Below are positions 6,780 through 14,874 of a stretch of 38,756 bases of DNA, in pieces. Made by a program: the position numbers and the translations under genes. Location of the stretch: contig CAUEJN010000005.1 in assembly GCA_959018045.1 (NCBI GenBank), positions 1 to 38,756 of the forward strand, written 5' to 3'. Within the stretch, counting starts at the first letter, position 1, and each line of letters starts with the position of its first letter. Origin of the DNA: an uncultured Butyricicoccus sp. (GTDB taxonomy: Bacteria > Bacillota > Clostridia > Oscillospirales > Butyricicoccaceae). Under the pieces are notes generated by a model. It was not told the DNA's origin, did no database searches, and saw only the letters and a program-made list of their open reading frames with translations.

Positions 6780-7574
6780 ATGACCGAACCGTTTGAATCG
6801 CTCGAAGAGCTGCGACAGAAAAAAGGCTTCATCTGCGACATGGACGGCGTGATCTATCACGGCAACCGTCTGCTGCCCGGTGTCAAGGAATTTGTGGACT
6901 GGCTGAACCGCGAAGGCAAAAGCTTCCTGTTCCTGACAAACTCCAGCGAGCGCTCGCCCCGTGAATTGCAGCAGAAGCTTGCGCGCATGGGTCTGGACGT
7001 CAGCGAAGACCACTTCTACACCAGCGCTCTGGCAACCGCTGCCTTCCTCAAGAGCCAGTCGCCCGGCTGCACGGCTTATGTCATCGGTGCGCCCGGCCTG
7101 CTCAATGCACTCTACGACGCCGGCATCACCATGAACGACGTTGACCCCGACTACGTCATCGCAGGCGAGACCACCGGCTACAACTACGAAACCATCCTCA
7201 AGGCCGTCGGCTACATCCAGCGCGGCGCACGCCTGATCGCAACCAACTCCGACCTCACCGGTCCCTCGGAACGCGGTATCATCCCCGCTTGCCGCGCGCT
7301 GGTCGCTCCCATTGAGCTCGCAACCGGTAAGCAGGCTTACTACGTCGGGAAACCCAATCCCCTCATGATGCGCACCGGCCTGCGCCTGCTCGGCGTGCAC
7401 TCCAATGAGGCTGCCATGATCGGTGACCGTATGGATACCGATATCGTCGCAGGCGTGGAAACCGGTCTGGATACCGTTCTGGTGCTGTCCGGCTGCACCA
7501 CCCGCGAGGAAGTCGAAAATTACGCTTACCGCCCGCGTCATATTCTGAGCGGCGTCGGCGAAATCCCCGGCTAA
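6780..7574 (+). CDS. HAD-IIA family phosphatase (NagD/AraL-like)
   Basis: Cytoplasmic Mg-dependent phosphatase of the haloacid dehalogenase superfamily, subclass IIA, acting on small phosphorylated metabolites. 264 residues, normal for the family. Motif I is ICDMDGVIYHG (nucleophile Asp20, acid/base Asp22), motif II is FLTNSSERS, the capping domain lies between about 85 and 180, motif III is the Lys in YVGKPNPLM, and motif IV is AAMIGDRMDTDIVAG. AAGGAG precedes the ATG. The specific substrate is unknown; NagD (UMP), AraL (sugar phosphates) and phosphoglycolate phosphatases share this architecture. Structured repeat copy B begins immediately after the stop. Confidence 0.92.
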   Translation: MTEPFESLEELRQKKGFICDMDGVIYHGNRLLPGVKEFVDWLNREGKSFLFLTNSSERSPRELQQKLARMGLDVSEDHFYTSALATAAFLKSQSPGCTAYVIGAPGLLNALYDAGITMNDVDPDYVIAGETTGYNYETILKAVGYIQRGARLIATNSDLTGPSERGIIPACRALVAPIELATGKQAYYVGKPNPLMMRTGLRLLGVHSNEAAMIGDRMDTDIVAGVETGLDTVLVLSGCTTREEVENYAYRPRHILSGVGEIPG

Positions 7575-7576
7575 AA

Positions 7577-7706
7577 GCACCGCACCCAACACTGAAAGTT
7601 TCGCCAGCCTTGGGGGAGGCTGCGGGTTCTCAGGGCAGAGCCCTGAGTCGGACTCCGCAGAGTCCGAAATCCCCTTTTGAAATCCGGTGTCCGCCCCGGG
7701 TTTCAA
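7577..7706 (+). repeat. Structured 3'-UTR repeat, copy B
   Basis: Starts 3 bases after the HAD gene stop and runs with it. It opens with CACCGCACC and TGAAAGTTTCGCC, then AGCCT/AGGCT (7606-7621), CAGGGC/GCCCTG (7631-7645) and TCGGACTC/GAGTCCGA (7648-7667). The linker AAATCCCCTTT follows, then TTGAAATCCGG/CCGGGTTTCAA (7677-7706) with loop TGTCCGCC. Confidence 0.85.
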
Positions 7707-7724
7707 CCAAAAAATAATCAAAAA

Positions 7725-7742
7725 GCGCGTCCGCGGACGCGC
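7725..7742 (+). other. GC-rich hairpin after repeat copy B
   Basis: GCGCGTCC/GGACGCGC with a two-base loop, followed by a second small GCGCGC-rich palindrome near 7751-7766. No T-run follows, so this is structure rather than a terminator. Confidence 0.5.
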
Positions 7743-7770
7743 AACTCCCCCGCGCGCTCTGCGCGCTCAT

Positions 7771-7807
7771 AAAAACAGACTGTCTGCTTCGACAGTCTGT
7801 TTTTTTC
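7771..7807 (+). terminator. Intrinsic terminator after the HAD gene
   Basis: AAAAACAGACTGTC, six-base loop, GACAGTCTGTTTTTTT: a near-perfect stem ending in a run of seven T. It closes the HAD transcript after repeat copy B. Confidence 0.85.
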
Positions 7808-7884
7808 TCTTACTCTCCCCCATTCCTCCCCGTCACACTTCCCCCACCTGCCTCGTCTCTATTACAGAAAGGAGGGAGACCTTT

Positions 7885-8292
7885 ATGCTCTGGAAATCAC
7901 CCGATGAGGCCGACGCCTTTGTCGCACGCTACGCCGATACCATCCTGCGCCTTGCAATGACCTATTCCCTGTCCCGCGCCGATGCACAGGATATCTGTCA
8001 GGATGTCTTCTGCCGCCTGCTGCAATCCGACCTCAACTTCGACTCACCCGCCGCCGAACGCGCTTACGTCCTGCGCAGCACGATCAACGCATGCAAAGAC
8101 CTGCTCAAAAGCGCATGGCGGCGCAAGCACACCGCCCTCGACCACGCTTCCCACATCCCCGCACCCGCGTCTCCCGACCCGGACGATACCCTGCTGCGCA
8201 CCGTGCAGGCGCTGCCGCTGCGAGATCGGGAAGTCATCCACCTGTATTACTACGAGGGCTACGACACAAACGAGATTGCCGACCTACAATGA
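7885..8292 (+). pseudogene. ECF-type sigma factor truncated in region 4.2
   Basis: AAAGGAGGGAG precedes the ATG at 7885. The product shows sigma region 2 (ADTILRLAMTYSLSRADAQD, ICQDVFCRLL) and the start of region 4 (LRDREVIHLYYYEGYDTNEIADL). It ends one residue later at TGA, exactly inside the helix-turn-helix that reads the -35 box; about 25 more residues (usually LG...GTVRSRLSRAR...) are missing. The bases after the break are the 3' end of a different gene, so a deletion joined the two. The 135-residue product could still bind core polymerase but should not recognise promoters. Confidence 0.8.
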
Positions 8293-8488
8293 CGATCATC
8301 AGTCGGACAAGTCTATCGTTTCCAGCTGGCGTGCGGGTACGTCGTGTGAAGATGGGGTTGATTCTAAAACCCGGCAGCCGGATGGCAAGGAGTCGTATGT
8401 TTCGACCAGTGTACGCTTTGCGGTGCCGCAGGATTTAGACCAGATTGAGTCGGTGATTGTTTGCGGGAAGGAGTACAAGTTACGTTAA
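8285..8488 (+). pseudogene. 3' remnant of a probable anti-sigma (DUF4179-like) gene
   Basis: In the frame overlapping the sigma stop, about 67 codons read YNDDHQSDKSIVSSWRAG..., with a strand-rich end VRFAVPQDLDQIESVIVCGK followed by EYKLR and TAA. This resembles the extracellular C-terminal end of DUF4179-type anti-sigma proteins, which usually follow an ECF sigma gene directly. It has no start codon or ribosome site of its own. The most economical reading is one deletion from sigma region 4.2 into the far end of the cognate anti-sigma gene. The family assignment rests on position and general look. Confidence 0.5.
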
Positions 8489-8495
8489 ATTTTGG

Positions 8496-8524
8496 GAAAA
8501 CCAATCCGGCAGGTTGGTTTTCAT
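8496..8524. other. Hairpin after the anti-sigma remnant
   Basis: AAAACCAA and TTGGTTTT arms flank a nine-base loop. No T-run follows; possibly part of the old 3' end. Confidence 0.35.
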
Positions 8525-8535
8525 GAGCGCGCGGA

Positions 8536-8567
8536 TAAAAAAAGACCGTCCAAACGGACGGTCTTTT
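8536..8567 (-). terminator. Bidirectional terminator between the sigma scar and corA
   Basis: GACCGTCC/GGACGGTC (8544-8551 with 8556-8563) with an A-run on one side and TTTT on the other, so it works in both directions. For corA it lies just beyond repeat copy C. Confidence 0.8.
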
Positions 8568-8583
8568 GATTTGTTTTGTTTAA

Positions 8584-8702
8584 TTGAAACCCGGGTCGGA
8601 CACCGGGTTTCAAAAGGGGATTTCGGACTCTGCGGAGTCCGACTCAGGGCTCTGCCCTGAGAACCCGCAAGCCTTTCGAGAAAGGCTTGAGCGAAAGCTT
8701 CA
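8584..8702 (-). repeat. Structured 3'-UTR repeat, copy C
   Basis: Minus strand, starting about 11 bases after the corA stop: GAAGCTTTCGCTC, then AAGCCTTT/AAAGGCTT (8669-8688), TCAGGGC/GCCCTGA (8644-8660) and TCGGACTC/GAGTCCGA (8623-8642). The linker AAATCCCCTTTTG follows, then TTGAAACCCGG/CCGGGTTTCAA (8584-8613) with loop TGTCCGAC. Confidence 0.85.
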
Positions 8703-8712
8703 TAATTCTGGC

Positions 8713-9657
8713 TTACAGAAGATCCTTGCGCTTCATGTAAATCCATGCGCCGATGCAGCCGCAGATCGAGATCACGACCGGTACCCACCACCAATAGGCA
8801 AACGGCAAGTCATTTCCGGTAATATTCATACCATAGAAACCGAAGATAATATTCGGAATGGTCATGATAATGGTGATAACGGTCAGAACCTTCATGATAA
8901 TATTCAGGTTATTGGACACGACCGAGGCGTAAGCATCCATGGTACCCGCCAAAATGCTCGAGTAGATACCCGCCATCTCGATTGCCTGACGAATCTCAAT
9001 GAGCGCGTCCTCGAGCAGGTCGCGGTCGTCCTCATAGAGCTTCAGAATGCGTCCGCGCAGCATCTTCTCCATCGTCACTTCGTTACCCTTCAGGGATGCG
9101 GAGAAGTAAACGAGCGATTTAGATAGGCCGAGCAACTGGATGAGCTCCTCATTCTTGAGCGAGTCGTACAGTCTGCGCTCGATCTTGGTAAAGTCGCGCT
9201 CGATCATACGCAGGTTGCGCAGGAATAAACCGGCGACGCGCAGCAGAATCTGCAAGACAAATCGGGTGCGCATAGCCGTGTGAATGTCGCGTACCTTATT
9301 CTGCGCGATGCCGCGCAGAACGGTGGTGTCCTGCAAGCACACGGTGATGACCGTATTGGGCAGGACAATGATGCCCATAGGCAGGGTGCCGAAGATCTTA
9401 GACTCATCCTGCTCCACGTTGCTCTCTTCCAACGTCGGAATGTCAACGATGAGCAGGGTCTGGTCTTCCTCAAGCTCGACACGGGAGCTCTCTTCCGGGT
9501 CAAGCGCAGCGCGCAGGAAATCTTCCTCGACGCCGGTTGTCGCCAGGACGTGAGTGATCTCCTCGCTCGTCGGGCGCACCAGATTCACCCAACATCCCGG
9601 CTCAAATTCGTACAGCGGACTCAGCAAGCGTGCGTCCGACTTAAAGTATTCGATCAT
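8713..9657 (-). CDS. corA: CorA family magnesium/divalent cation transporter
   Basis: Pentameric inner-membrane channel for Mg2+ (or Co2+/Ni2+). The 314-residue product has a long cytoplasmic alpha/beta domain, a long helical stalk (about 130-245, with EKMLRGRILKLYEDDRDLLEDALIEIRQ) and two C-terminal membrane helices. The selectivity motif YGMN lies at the end of the first helix (near residue 275), followed by the periplasmic loop ITGNDLPFAYWWW. It ends with the basic tail MKRKDLL. Translation starts at 9657 after AAAGGCGG. A 140-base leader with nested hairpins and a possible leader peptide precedes it, suggesting regulation at the RNA level. Confidence 0.93.
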   Translation of the reverse strand: MIEYFKSDARLLSPLYEFEPGCWVNLVRPTSEEITHVLATTGVEEDFLRAALDPEESSRVELEEDQTLLIVDIPTLEESNVEQDESKIFGTLPMGIIVLPNTVITVCLQDTTVLRGIAQNKVRDIHTAMRTRFVLQILLRVAGLFLRNLRMIERDFTKIERRLYDSLKNEELIQLLGLSKSLVYFSASLKGNEVTMEKMLRGRILKLYEDDRDLLEDALIEIRQAIEMAGIYSSILAGTMDAYASVVSNNLNIIMKVLTVITIIMTIPNIIFGFYGMNITGNDLPFAYWWWVPVVISICGCIGAWIYMKRKDLL

Positions 9658-9777
9658 AGAGTAACCGCCTTTCCGCGGTGGTCACTCCATGTTCTTCGGA
9701 TGTGACGCACCGCAAACCATATTCTGATTCCGTTTTCGACTCGGTTCAGGGCTCACGGGCCCATCACATCCTTTCAT
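9658..9777 (-). promoter_or_regulatory. Structured leader of corA with candidate leader peptide
   Basis: Read on the minus strand, GGATGTGA (9771-9764) pairs with TCACATCC (9705-9698) and encloses GGGC/GCCC and CCG/CGG hairpins. A second hairpin, GAGTGACC/GGTTACTC (9687-9680 with 9666-9659), holds AAAGGCGG, the ribosome site of corA, in its loop side and 3' arm. An open frame of 31 codons starts at the ATG 9777 (MKGCDGPVSPEPSRKRNQ...) and stops at 9682, inside the 5' arm of that hairpin. A ribosome finishing there would open the corA site. The leader frame lacks a good Shine-Dalgarno. I do not recognise a known riboswitch (it is not an M-box). Confidence 0.45.
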
Positions 9778-9796
9778 TTCTCTGGTCTCGTGCGGC

Positions 9797-9831
9797 AAAA
9801 ACAGCCCTCTTTGTAGGTGGGGCTGTTTTTT
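9797..9831 (-). terminator. Terminator of ftsZ
   Basis: AACAGCCCC and GGGCTGTT arms around a short loop, followed on the minus strand by TTTTTG (A-run on the other side). It closes the division cluster 22 bases after the ftsZ stop. Confidence 0.75.
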
Positions 9832-9853
9832 ATATGCACTGCGAAAAGTGTCC

Positions 9854-11026
9854 TTAGTTATTGTGATTGAAGATATCGATGATTGCCTTGAATGCATCGT
9901 CCTCGATATCCGACTGGGTGGGCTGCTGAGGCTGCTGTGCAGTCTGCTGCTGCGCACGGAAGGGAGACTGGAATGCAGCCTGCTGCTGCGCACCGCTGTT
10001 CGGCGCCGGAGCTGCACCCTCGCGGATGGGGGGAACGATGCTGCCGTCAACACCCTTTGCAGACTCAGGAACGGTGTCAAAGCCGGTTGCGATAACAACA
10101 ACGCGCAGCTCGTCGTCGAGCTCCTCGTCGATGGATGCGCCGAAGATGATATGTGCATCCGGATGCGCTGCTGCCTGTACCATGCCTGCTGCGGTCTCGA
10201 TCTCCTCGAGGCCAATGTCGGACGAACCGCTGATGGACAGGATGATACCGCGTGCGTTGTCGATCGAGGTCTCAAGCAGCGGGCTGGAGATAGCCATCTG
10301 CGCTGCCTCGGTTGCCTTGTCCTTGCCGGTTGCAGCGCCCGTACCGATGTGGGCAAAGCCTGCGTCCTTCATGACCGAGGTAACGTCTGCAAAGTCCAGG
10401 TTGATGAAGCCCGGAACGGTGATGAGCTCGGAAATATTTGCAACTGCCTGACGCAGTACGTCGTCTGCGATGGCGAATGCGTTCTTGAACGTGATCTTCT
10501 GCTCAGAAACGAACTTGAGGCGCTCATTCGGGATGATGACGAGGGAGTCTACGTTCTCGCGCATGTTCTCGATGCCGTAGAGCGCCTGATCGAGACGCTT
10601 CTTGCCCTCGAATGCGAACGGACGGGTGACGACACCAATGGTCAGCATACCCATAGAGCGTGCGATCTCTGCAACAACCGGAGCCGCGCCCGTGCCGGTG
10701 CCGCCGCCCATGCCTGCGGTGATGAAGACCATGTGAGCGCCTTCGAGTGCGGAAGCGATCTCGTCCTTGCTCTCCTCGGCAGCCTTCTGACCGCGCATCG
10801 GATCGGAGCCTGCACCCTGACCCTTGGTGATCTTCTCACCGATCTGGATCTTGGTCGGTGCGCCCGAATACTGCAGCGCCTGCTTGTCGGTGTTGATGGC
10901 GATAAACTCTACGCCCTGGATACCACTCGAGATCATGCGGTTGACTGCGTTGTTGCCGCCGCCGCCGATACCCACGACCTTGATATTGACTACATTGTCA
11001 AGTCCTGTTTCAAACTGAAAACCCAT
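9854..11026 (-). CDS. ftsZ: Cell division protein FtsZ
   Basis: Tubulin-like GTPase that assembles the division ring at mid-cell. 390 residues from the ATG at 11026, chosen because GGAGGA lies eight bases upstream and the protein core starts at once (NIKVVGIGGGGNNAVNRM). The tubulin signature GGGTGTG is at residues 107-113, and the T7 loop (NLDFADVTSVM) supplies the catalytic Asp. The linker is Gln/Pro/Ala-rich (QQQAAFQSPFRAQQQTAQQP) and the last conserved peptide is DDAFKAIIDIFNHNN, rather than the common DIPxFLRR form, so its FtsA/SepF contacts may differ. Last gene of the cluster, with its own promoter. Confidence 0.98.
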   Translation of the reverse strand: MGFQFETGLDNVVNIKVVGIGGGGNNAVNRMISSGIQGVEFIAINTDKQALQYSGAPTKIQIGEKITKGQGAGSDPMRGQKAAEESKDEIASALEGAHMVFITAGMGGGTGTGAAPVVAEIARSMGMLTIGVVTRPFAFEGKKRLDQALYGIENMRENVDSLVIIPNERLKFVSEQKITFKNAFAIADDVLRQAVANISELITVPGFINLDFADVTSVMKDAGFAHIGTGAATGKDKATEAAQMAISSPLLETSIDNARGIILSISGSSDIGLEEIETAAGMVQAAAHPDAHIIFGASIDEELDDELRVVVIATGFDTVPESAKGVDGSIVPPIREGAAPAPNSGAQQQAAFQSPFRAQQQTAQQPQQPTQSDIEDDAFKAIIDIFNHNN

Positions 11027-11127
11027 TATGCCGTCCTCCGTATGTAAATTCGCAAATTTTCGATATCTTGAAATCCTTTTTGATAGGCTGTTTTCCTGAA
11101 ATGGGCGCACATCCCCCATTTCTTTTC

Positions 11128-11156
11128 ATTTTACAGCTTTTTGCGCAATTTGGCAA
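11128..11156 (-). promoter_or_regulatory. Sigma-A promoter of ftsZ
   Basis: Minus strand -35 TTGCCA (11156-11151), 17-base spacer, -10 TAAAAT (11133-11128), about 100 bases before the ATG. The 185-base gap after divIB is the largest in the cluster. Confidence 0.7.
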
Positions 11157-11210
11157 GATGTTGCCGGTCATTTTGCGAAAAAAACTTATTTTTCTATCTG
11201 CCCCTCCGGA

Positions 11211-12470
11211 TTATTCTTCCTCCGAAGAATTGCTGTCCGAGGTGTCCTGATCGCTTTCTTCCCCGGTGTCATCAGACGTGTTTTCAATATGCTGGATGGT
11301 GGCCTGTCCGCGTGCGGTTTTTTCCACCTCTCCGGCCGATAAACTGGTATTTGTGATCGCGCGGTCACCGAGTGCCAGATTGATCGAACCCTTGTCCGAT
11401 GGGCTGAACTGATCACCGGTCACAAGCGCCTGCAAGATGGCGAGCTTGTGGTCGAGATTCTTGGTATCGCCCACGCACACGGCAAAGCGTTCCTCGTACA
11501 AAAACCAAATGCTGTCCAGATCCTGCAAGTTATAGAGCGTTGCCTTTCCGCCCAGACCGATCTTGTCCAGACCGTTCGCCAGCGTCTTGAGCGCTTCGAG
11601 CACGTCGGGGTCTTCGGCGGGCAGCGCCTGACCGGGCTCTGCACCCGGTGTGCGCAGGCCGAGCACCTCGGCTGCGCCCTTCGCGCCCTCCTGATCGGTG
11701 CGTTCCAGCACACGGCAGTCCTTGTCCAGCACGAACCAGCCGCCCTGCGTACTGTTGACCGCCGCGATTGGCTGCGCCTCCTTGACGGTCACGACCATGC
11801 GGCTGGGCAGGTCACGCTCGACCGACACGCTCTCAAAGTACGGATACTGTGCAAGCAGTCGTTTCTGACCGCGCAGGCTGTCGCAGAAGAACAGGTTGTC
11901 CCCTTTCTCAATGCCGAACGTGTTCAGCACGTCCTGCGTATCGTAGCGGGTCAATCCCACGATCTCCAGCTGCTCGACGCGGAAAAAGGCGGTTAACGCC
12001 AGCACACCGCACACCAGACTGAGCAAAACCGCAATGATCTTGGTCAGCCGTGCACGGCGCTCCTTGCGCCGCACGATCTTGCGCAGATGCTGCACACGGT
12101 CGCGCCCGGTGCGTCCGCCGCCCAGCGGCCGCTGGGTCACGCCCTGCTTCTGCGGGGTCAGCTTCTGTGTGCCCTGCACCCTTGCGGTCATGCTACTCTG
12201 ACCGCTCGGGCGCTTGGCAGCCTGTGTCCCCTGCTTTGCTTGTGTTCTCTTCCCGGACGACTGCGCCGTCTGCGTCCTTGCGGACGCACTCCCTGACCGG
12301 CTCGCCGTCTGTTTCTTCTGTTTGGACGCGCGTTTCGCCCGGTTTTCGCCCGTTCGGCGTTCGCTCCCGGTCTGCGGCGGGGTGCGCTCGGGCACAGCAA
12401 ACCGGTCAAGACCGGTCAGCTGCTCCCGCTTTTCTCCCGACTGCACGCGCTCGTTCTCTCTCTTCGCCAT
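11211..12470 (-). CDS. divIB: Cell division protein DivIB/FtsQ
   Basis: Bitopic divisome protein that links FtsL/FtsB-like partners to septal wall synthesis. 419 residues, long for the family because of a 140-residue cytoplasmic tail rich in Lys, Arg, Gln, Thr and Ser (low complexity). One membrane helix is at about 143-163 (TKIIAVLLSLVCGVLALTAF). The extracellular POTRA domain follows (VEQLEIVGLTRYDTQDVLNT), then a beta domain (FVLDKDCRVLE, LADRAI region). The end is acidic and Ser-rich (SDQDTSDSNSSEEE). GAGAGGG precedes the ATG at 12470. Sits between murG and ftsZ, as in many Firmicutes. Confidence 0.9.
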   Translation of the reverse strand: MAKRENERVQSGEKREQLTGLDRFAVPERTPPQTGSERRTGENRAKRASKQKKQTASRSGSASARTQTAQSSGKRTQAKQGTQAAKRPSGQSSMTARVQGTQKLTPQKQGVTQRPLGGGRTGRDRVQHLRKIVRRKERRARLTKIIAVLLSLVCGVLALTAFFRVEQLEIVGLTRYDTQDVLNTFGIEKGDNLFFCDSLRGQKRLLAQYPYFESVSVERDLPSRMVVTVKEAQPIAAVNSTQGGWFVLDKDCRVLERTDQEGAKGAAEVLGLRTPGAEPGQALPAEDPDVLEALKTLANGLDKIGLGGKATLYNLQDLDSIWFLYEERFAVCVGDTKNLDHKLAILQALVTGDQFSPSDKGSINLALGDRAITNTSLSAGEVEKTARGQATIQHIENTSDDTGEESDQDTSDSNSSEEE

Positions 12471-12501
12471 ACCGAACCCTCTCCCTATCCGTCCGCGCGG
12501 G

Positions 12502-13623
12502 TCAGCGCAAGACCGACAGAATCTGCTGGTAGATCTTTTCGCCTGCGTCCAACTGCGCCAGACCGGCCGCTGCGCGGCTCATCTTGGCTCGGCGGGCATC
12601 GTCCGCGAGCAGGCGCTCGGTCATCTCGAGCAGCGTCTGCGGGGTCGCGTCCTTCTCCAGCAGTACCTCGCACGCGCCTGCATGCTCGAGCGCACGCGCG
12701 TTCTTCTCCTGATGGTTCTCGGCCACGTAGGGCGAAGGCACCATGATGGACGGTTTGCCCAGTGCGCACAGCTCGCCGATGGTGGCCGCGCCCGCACGGC
12801 AGATGACCAGATCGGCCGCCGCCATGTACGATGCCATATCGTAAATATATTCGGTCACTTCAATGTTGCCGCCGGTGAGCTTGGCACCCTGCTCGCACGC
12901 CATCTTGGGCAGCCACTGGAAAGCCGCCGAACCGGTCGCGTGGATGTGACGGAAGCTGCTGCCCTGACGGGTCTCGAGCGCCAGCATGCCGGCCATGTGC
13001 TCGTTCATGTACTTGGCACCCATTGATCCCCAGAACGACACAACCAAGTGGTCACTGTCCGAAAGTCCCAACTTCTGACGGGCTTTTGCGCGGTCGGCAA
13101 ACACGATCTCGCCGCGCACGGGCGAGCCGGTCAGCTCGACTTTATCGCCGCCGCCCACCAGCTCGCGTGCCTCCTCAAAACAGATGAGCACCTTGTCGGC
13201 CTTTTTGGCCAGCATCTTGGTGGTGATACCCGGATAGGCGTTAACCTCGAGCAGGACGGTCGGAATGCCCAGCTTTTGCGCCGCCGAGACGACCGGGAAC
13301 GAGGCGTAGCCGCCGCAGCCGATGACCACGTCGGGCTGTGCCTTTTTGAGCAGTTTCTTGGCCGTGCCGACCGATGCCATGGCCTGACGCAGTGCGTTTA
13401 CATTGTGGCCGATGGCCGACGGGCTGAACGAGCGGCGCAGGCCGGTGATCTCGATGGTGTCGAGCGGATAACCCTCGCGCGGCACCAGTCTGGACTCGAT
13501 GCCCTTGCTCGTGCCCGCAAAGCACACTTCGGTATCCGGGCGCTTGCTCTCAAAATAACGTGCGATGGCCAGACCCGGTGTTACATGTCCGCCCGTGCCG
13601 CCGCCGGTAATGTACAGCTTCAT
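12502..13623 (-). CDS. murG: MurG, UDP-GlcNAc lipid I transferase
   Basis: Peripheral membrane glycosyltransferase making lipid II from lipid I and UDP-N-acetylglucosamine. 373 residues. The N-terminal GGTGGHVTPGLAIA loop binds the lipid pyrophosphate and is typical. The C-terminal half has the nucleotide-sugar pocket with YMAAADLVICRAGAATIGEL and GKPSIMVPSPYVAENHQEKN, both diagnostic. Fifteen bases separate it from ftsW upstream and 31 from divIB downstream, so it is co-transcribed. Confidence 0.97.
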   Translation of the reverse strand: MKLYITGGGTGGHVTPGLAIARYFESKRPDTEVCFAGTSKGIESRLVPREGYPLDTIEITGLRRSFSPSAIGHNVNALRQAMASVGTAKKLLKKAQPDVVIGCGGYASFPVVSAAQKLGIPTVLLEVNAYPGITTKMLAKKADKVLICFEEARELVGGGDKVELTGSPVRGEIVFADRAKARQKLGLSDSDHLVVSFWGSMGAKYMNEHMAGMLALETRQGSSFRHIHATGSAAFQWLPKMACEQGAKLTGGNIEVTEYIYDMASYMAAADLVICRAGAATIGELCALGKPSIMVPSPYVAENHQEKNARALEHAGACEVLLEKDATPQTLLEMTERLLADDARRAKMSRAAAGLAQLDAGEKIYQQILSVLR

Positions 13624-13638
13624 AGAATTCCTCTCCCC

Positions 13639-14847
13639 CTAGCCCCTTCGCTTTTCACTGGGGCGCATATAGCGTGAAATATTCAGGATAATGCCCATTT
13701 CGCCCATCTGCATGAGCAGCGCGGTGCCGCCGTAGCTGAAAAACGGCAGCGAGGCGCCGGTAACCGGGAACAGACCGGTGACGACCCAGAGGTTGACCAG
13801 CGTCTGGATGGCAAGCTTGGTGGCGATACCGGTCGCGATCAGGCAGCCCATCTTGTCGGGCGCGTGGAAGGCGATGTAGTAGCACCGATAAATCAGAAAG
13901 GCGAACAGCACAAGCACCAGAAGTGCGCCGATAAAGCCCATCTCCTCGCACCAAGCCGAGAAAATAAAGTCGTTCTGCGGCTCGGGCAAGTAGAGGTGCT
14001 TCTGTCTGCCCTGTCCGAGACCCAGTCCCCAGAATCCGCCCGAACCAATGGCAATCTGGCTGTTGCCGCCCTGCCAGCCGTCGCGCTTGAACAGATCTTC
14101 GGTGGCGAAGGGGTTGAGCCAGGCCGCGATACGCGCGCTCGCATAACCCTGTGTGGCGATGTACCACGTACCGGCTGCGCCCAGGACAATGCCGATCGGG
14201 ATAAAGTACCAGATCTTCATGCCCGACACGATCAGGATGGCCAGACCAATGCCGAAAATAATGATGGTCGCAGACAGGTGCGGCTCGAGGTACAGCAGAC
14301 CGGCAATCAGCGCCAGCGCGCCGAAGAACGGCAGATCGCCGCGAATTTTACGCACGCGGTCGCCGTAGCGCACGGCGTAGTACGAAAACGAAATGATGAC
14401 CGCGTCCTTCATCAGCTCGGACGGCTGGAACTCACCCAGAACGGGCAGCTCGATCCAGCGCTTTGCGCCGTTGTGATTGACACCGACCAGCGGTACCAGA
14501 ATTAAAAGCGCAATACAGAAGATAAACAGCGGCTTTTGGAAGCGCAGATAGACATGATAGTCGATCCCCGAGATGACCAGCATGGCGACAAAGCCGACCA
14601 GAACATACAGTCCCTGTCGTCTAACAAAGAACGTACCGTCGTTAAATTTGCTGATGGCTGCCGGATAGCTGGCCGAAAACAGCGCGATCAGACCGACCAC
14701 CAGCAGCAGTATAATACCGATCAGCGCACGCGTGTCCAGGCGGTGCGCCTTGGGCGCGGCGTGCTTGGGCGCGGCGTGCTTGGGTGCGGCCTGCTTTTCG
14801 CGCCGCATCCGCATGGGCATGCCGCCTGATGTTGGATTTGCGTTCAT
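13639..14847 (-). CDS. ftsW: FtsW/SpoVE-type peptidoglycan polymerase (SEDS)
   Basis: SEDS-family glycosyltransferase that polymerises lipid II at the septum together with a class B PBP. 402 residues with about ten membrane helices after a charged N-terminal tail (residues 1-37). The SEDS blocks are present: GAKRWIELPVLGEFQPSEL, a large extracellular loop with GWQGGNSQIAIGSGGFWGLG, and the C-terminal PVTGASLPFFSYGGTALL. The tail contains three tandem copies of PKHAA/PKAH coded by a 15-base DNA repeat. The class B partner is the ftsI/spoVD gene in the same cluster. murD, which often sits between mraY and ftsW, is absent. Confidence 0.95.
   Translation of the reverse strand: MNANPTSGGMPMRMRREKQAAPKHAAPKHAAPKAHRLDTRALIGIILLLVVGLIALFSASYPAAISKFNDGTFFVRRQGLYVLVGFVAMLVISGIDYHVYLRFQKPLFIFCIALLILVPLVGVNHNGAKRWIELPVLGEFQPSELMKDAVIISFSYYAVRYGDRVRKIRGDLPFFGALALIAGLLYLEPHLSATIIIFGIGLAILIVSGMKIWYFIPIGIVLGAAGTWYIATQGYASARIAAWLNPFATEDLFKRDGWQGGNSQIAIGSGGFWGLGLGQGRQKHLYLPEPQNDFIFSAWCEEMGFIGALLVLVLFAFLIYRCYYIAFHAPDKMGCLIATGIATKLAIQTLVNLWVVTGLFPVTGASLPFFSYGGTALLMQMGEMGIILNISRYMRPSEKRRG
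14755..14799 (-). repeat. 15-bp tandem repeat in ftsW
   Basis: Three imperfect copies of a unit like GGCGCGGCGTGCTTG encode the repeated AAPKH in the cytoplasmic tail of FtsW. Such short in-frame repeats can gain or lose units by slippage without breaking the frame. Confidence 0.7.
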
Positions 14848-14874
14848 CCAGGGCTCCTTTCCAACGGGTGGCCG

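Noticed and set aside
8044..8241. Minus-strand ORF within the sigma gene
   Set aside because: Lies opposite conserved sigma coding sequence with no start signals.
9658..9690. T-box-like sequence (GTGACCACCGCGG) before corA
   Set aside because: It resembles the T-box bulge TGGNACCGCGG only in part, no specifier stem or terminator follows, and corA is not an amino-acid gene.
9848..11047. Long plus-strand ORF (399 codons) opposite ftsZ
   Set aside because: It is the antisense shadow of a GC-rich conserved gene; composition is odd (Cys, Asp, Arg-rich), with no ribosome site and no recognisable domain.
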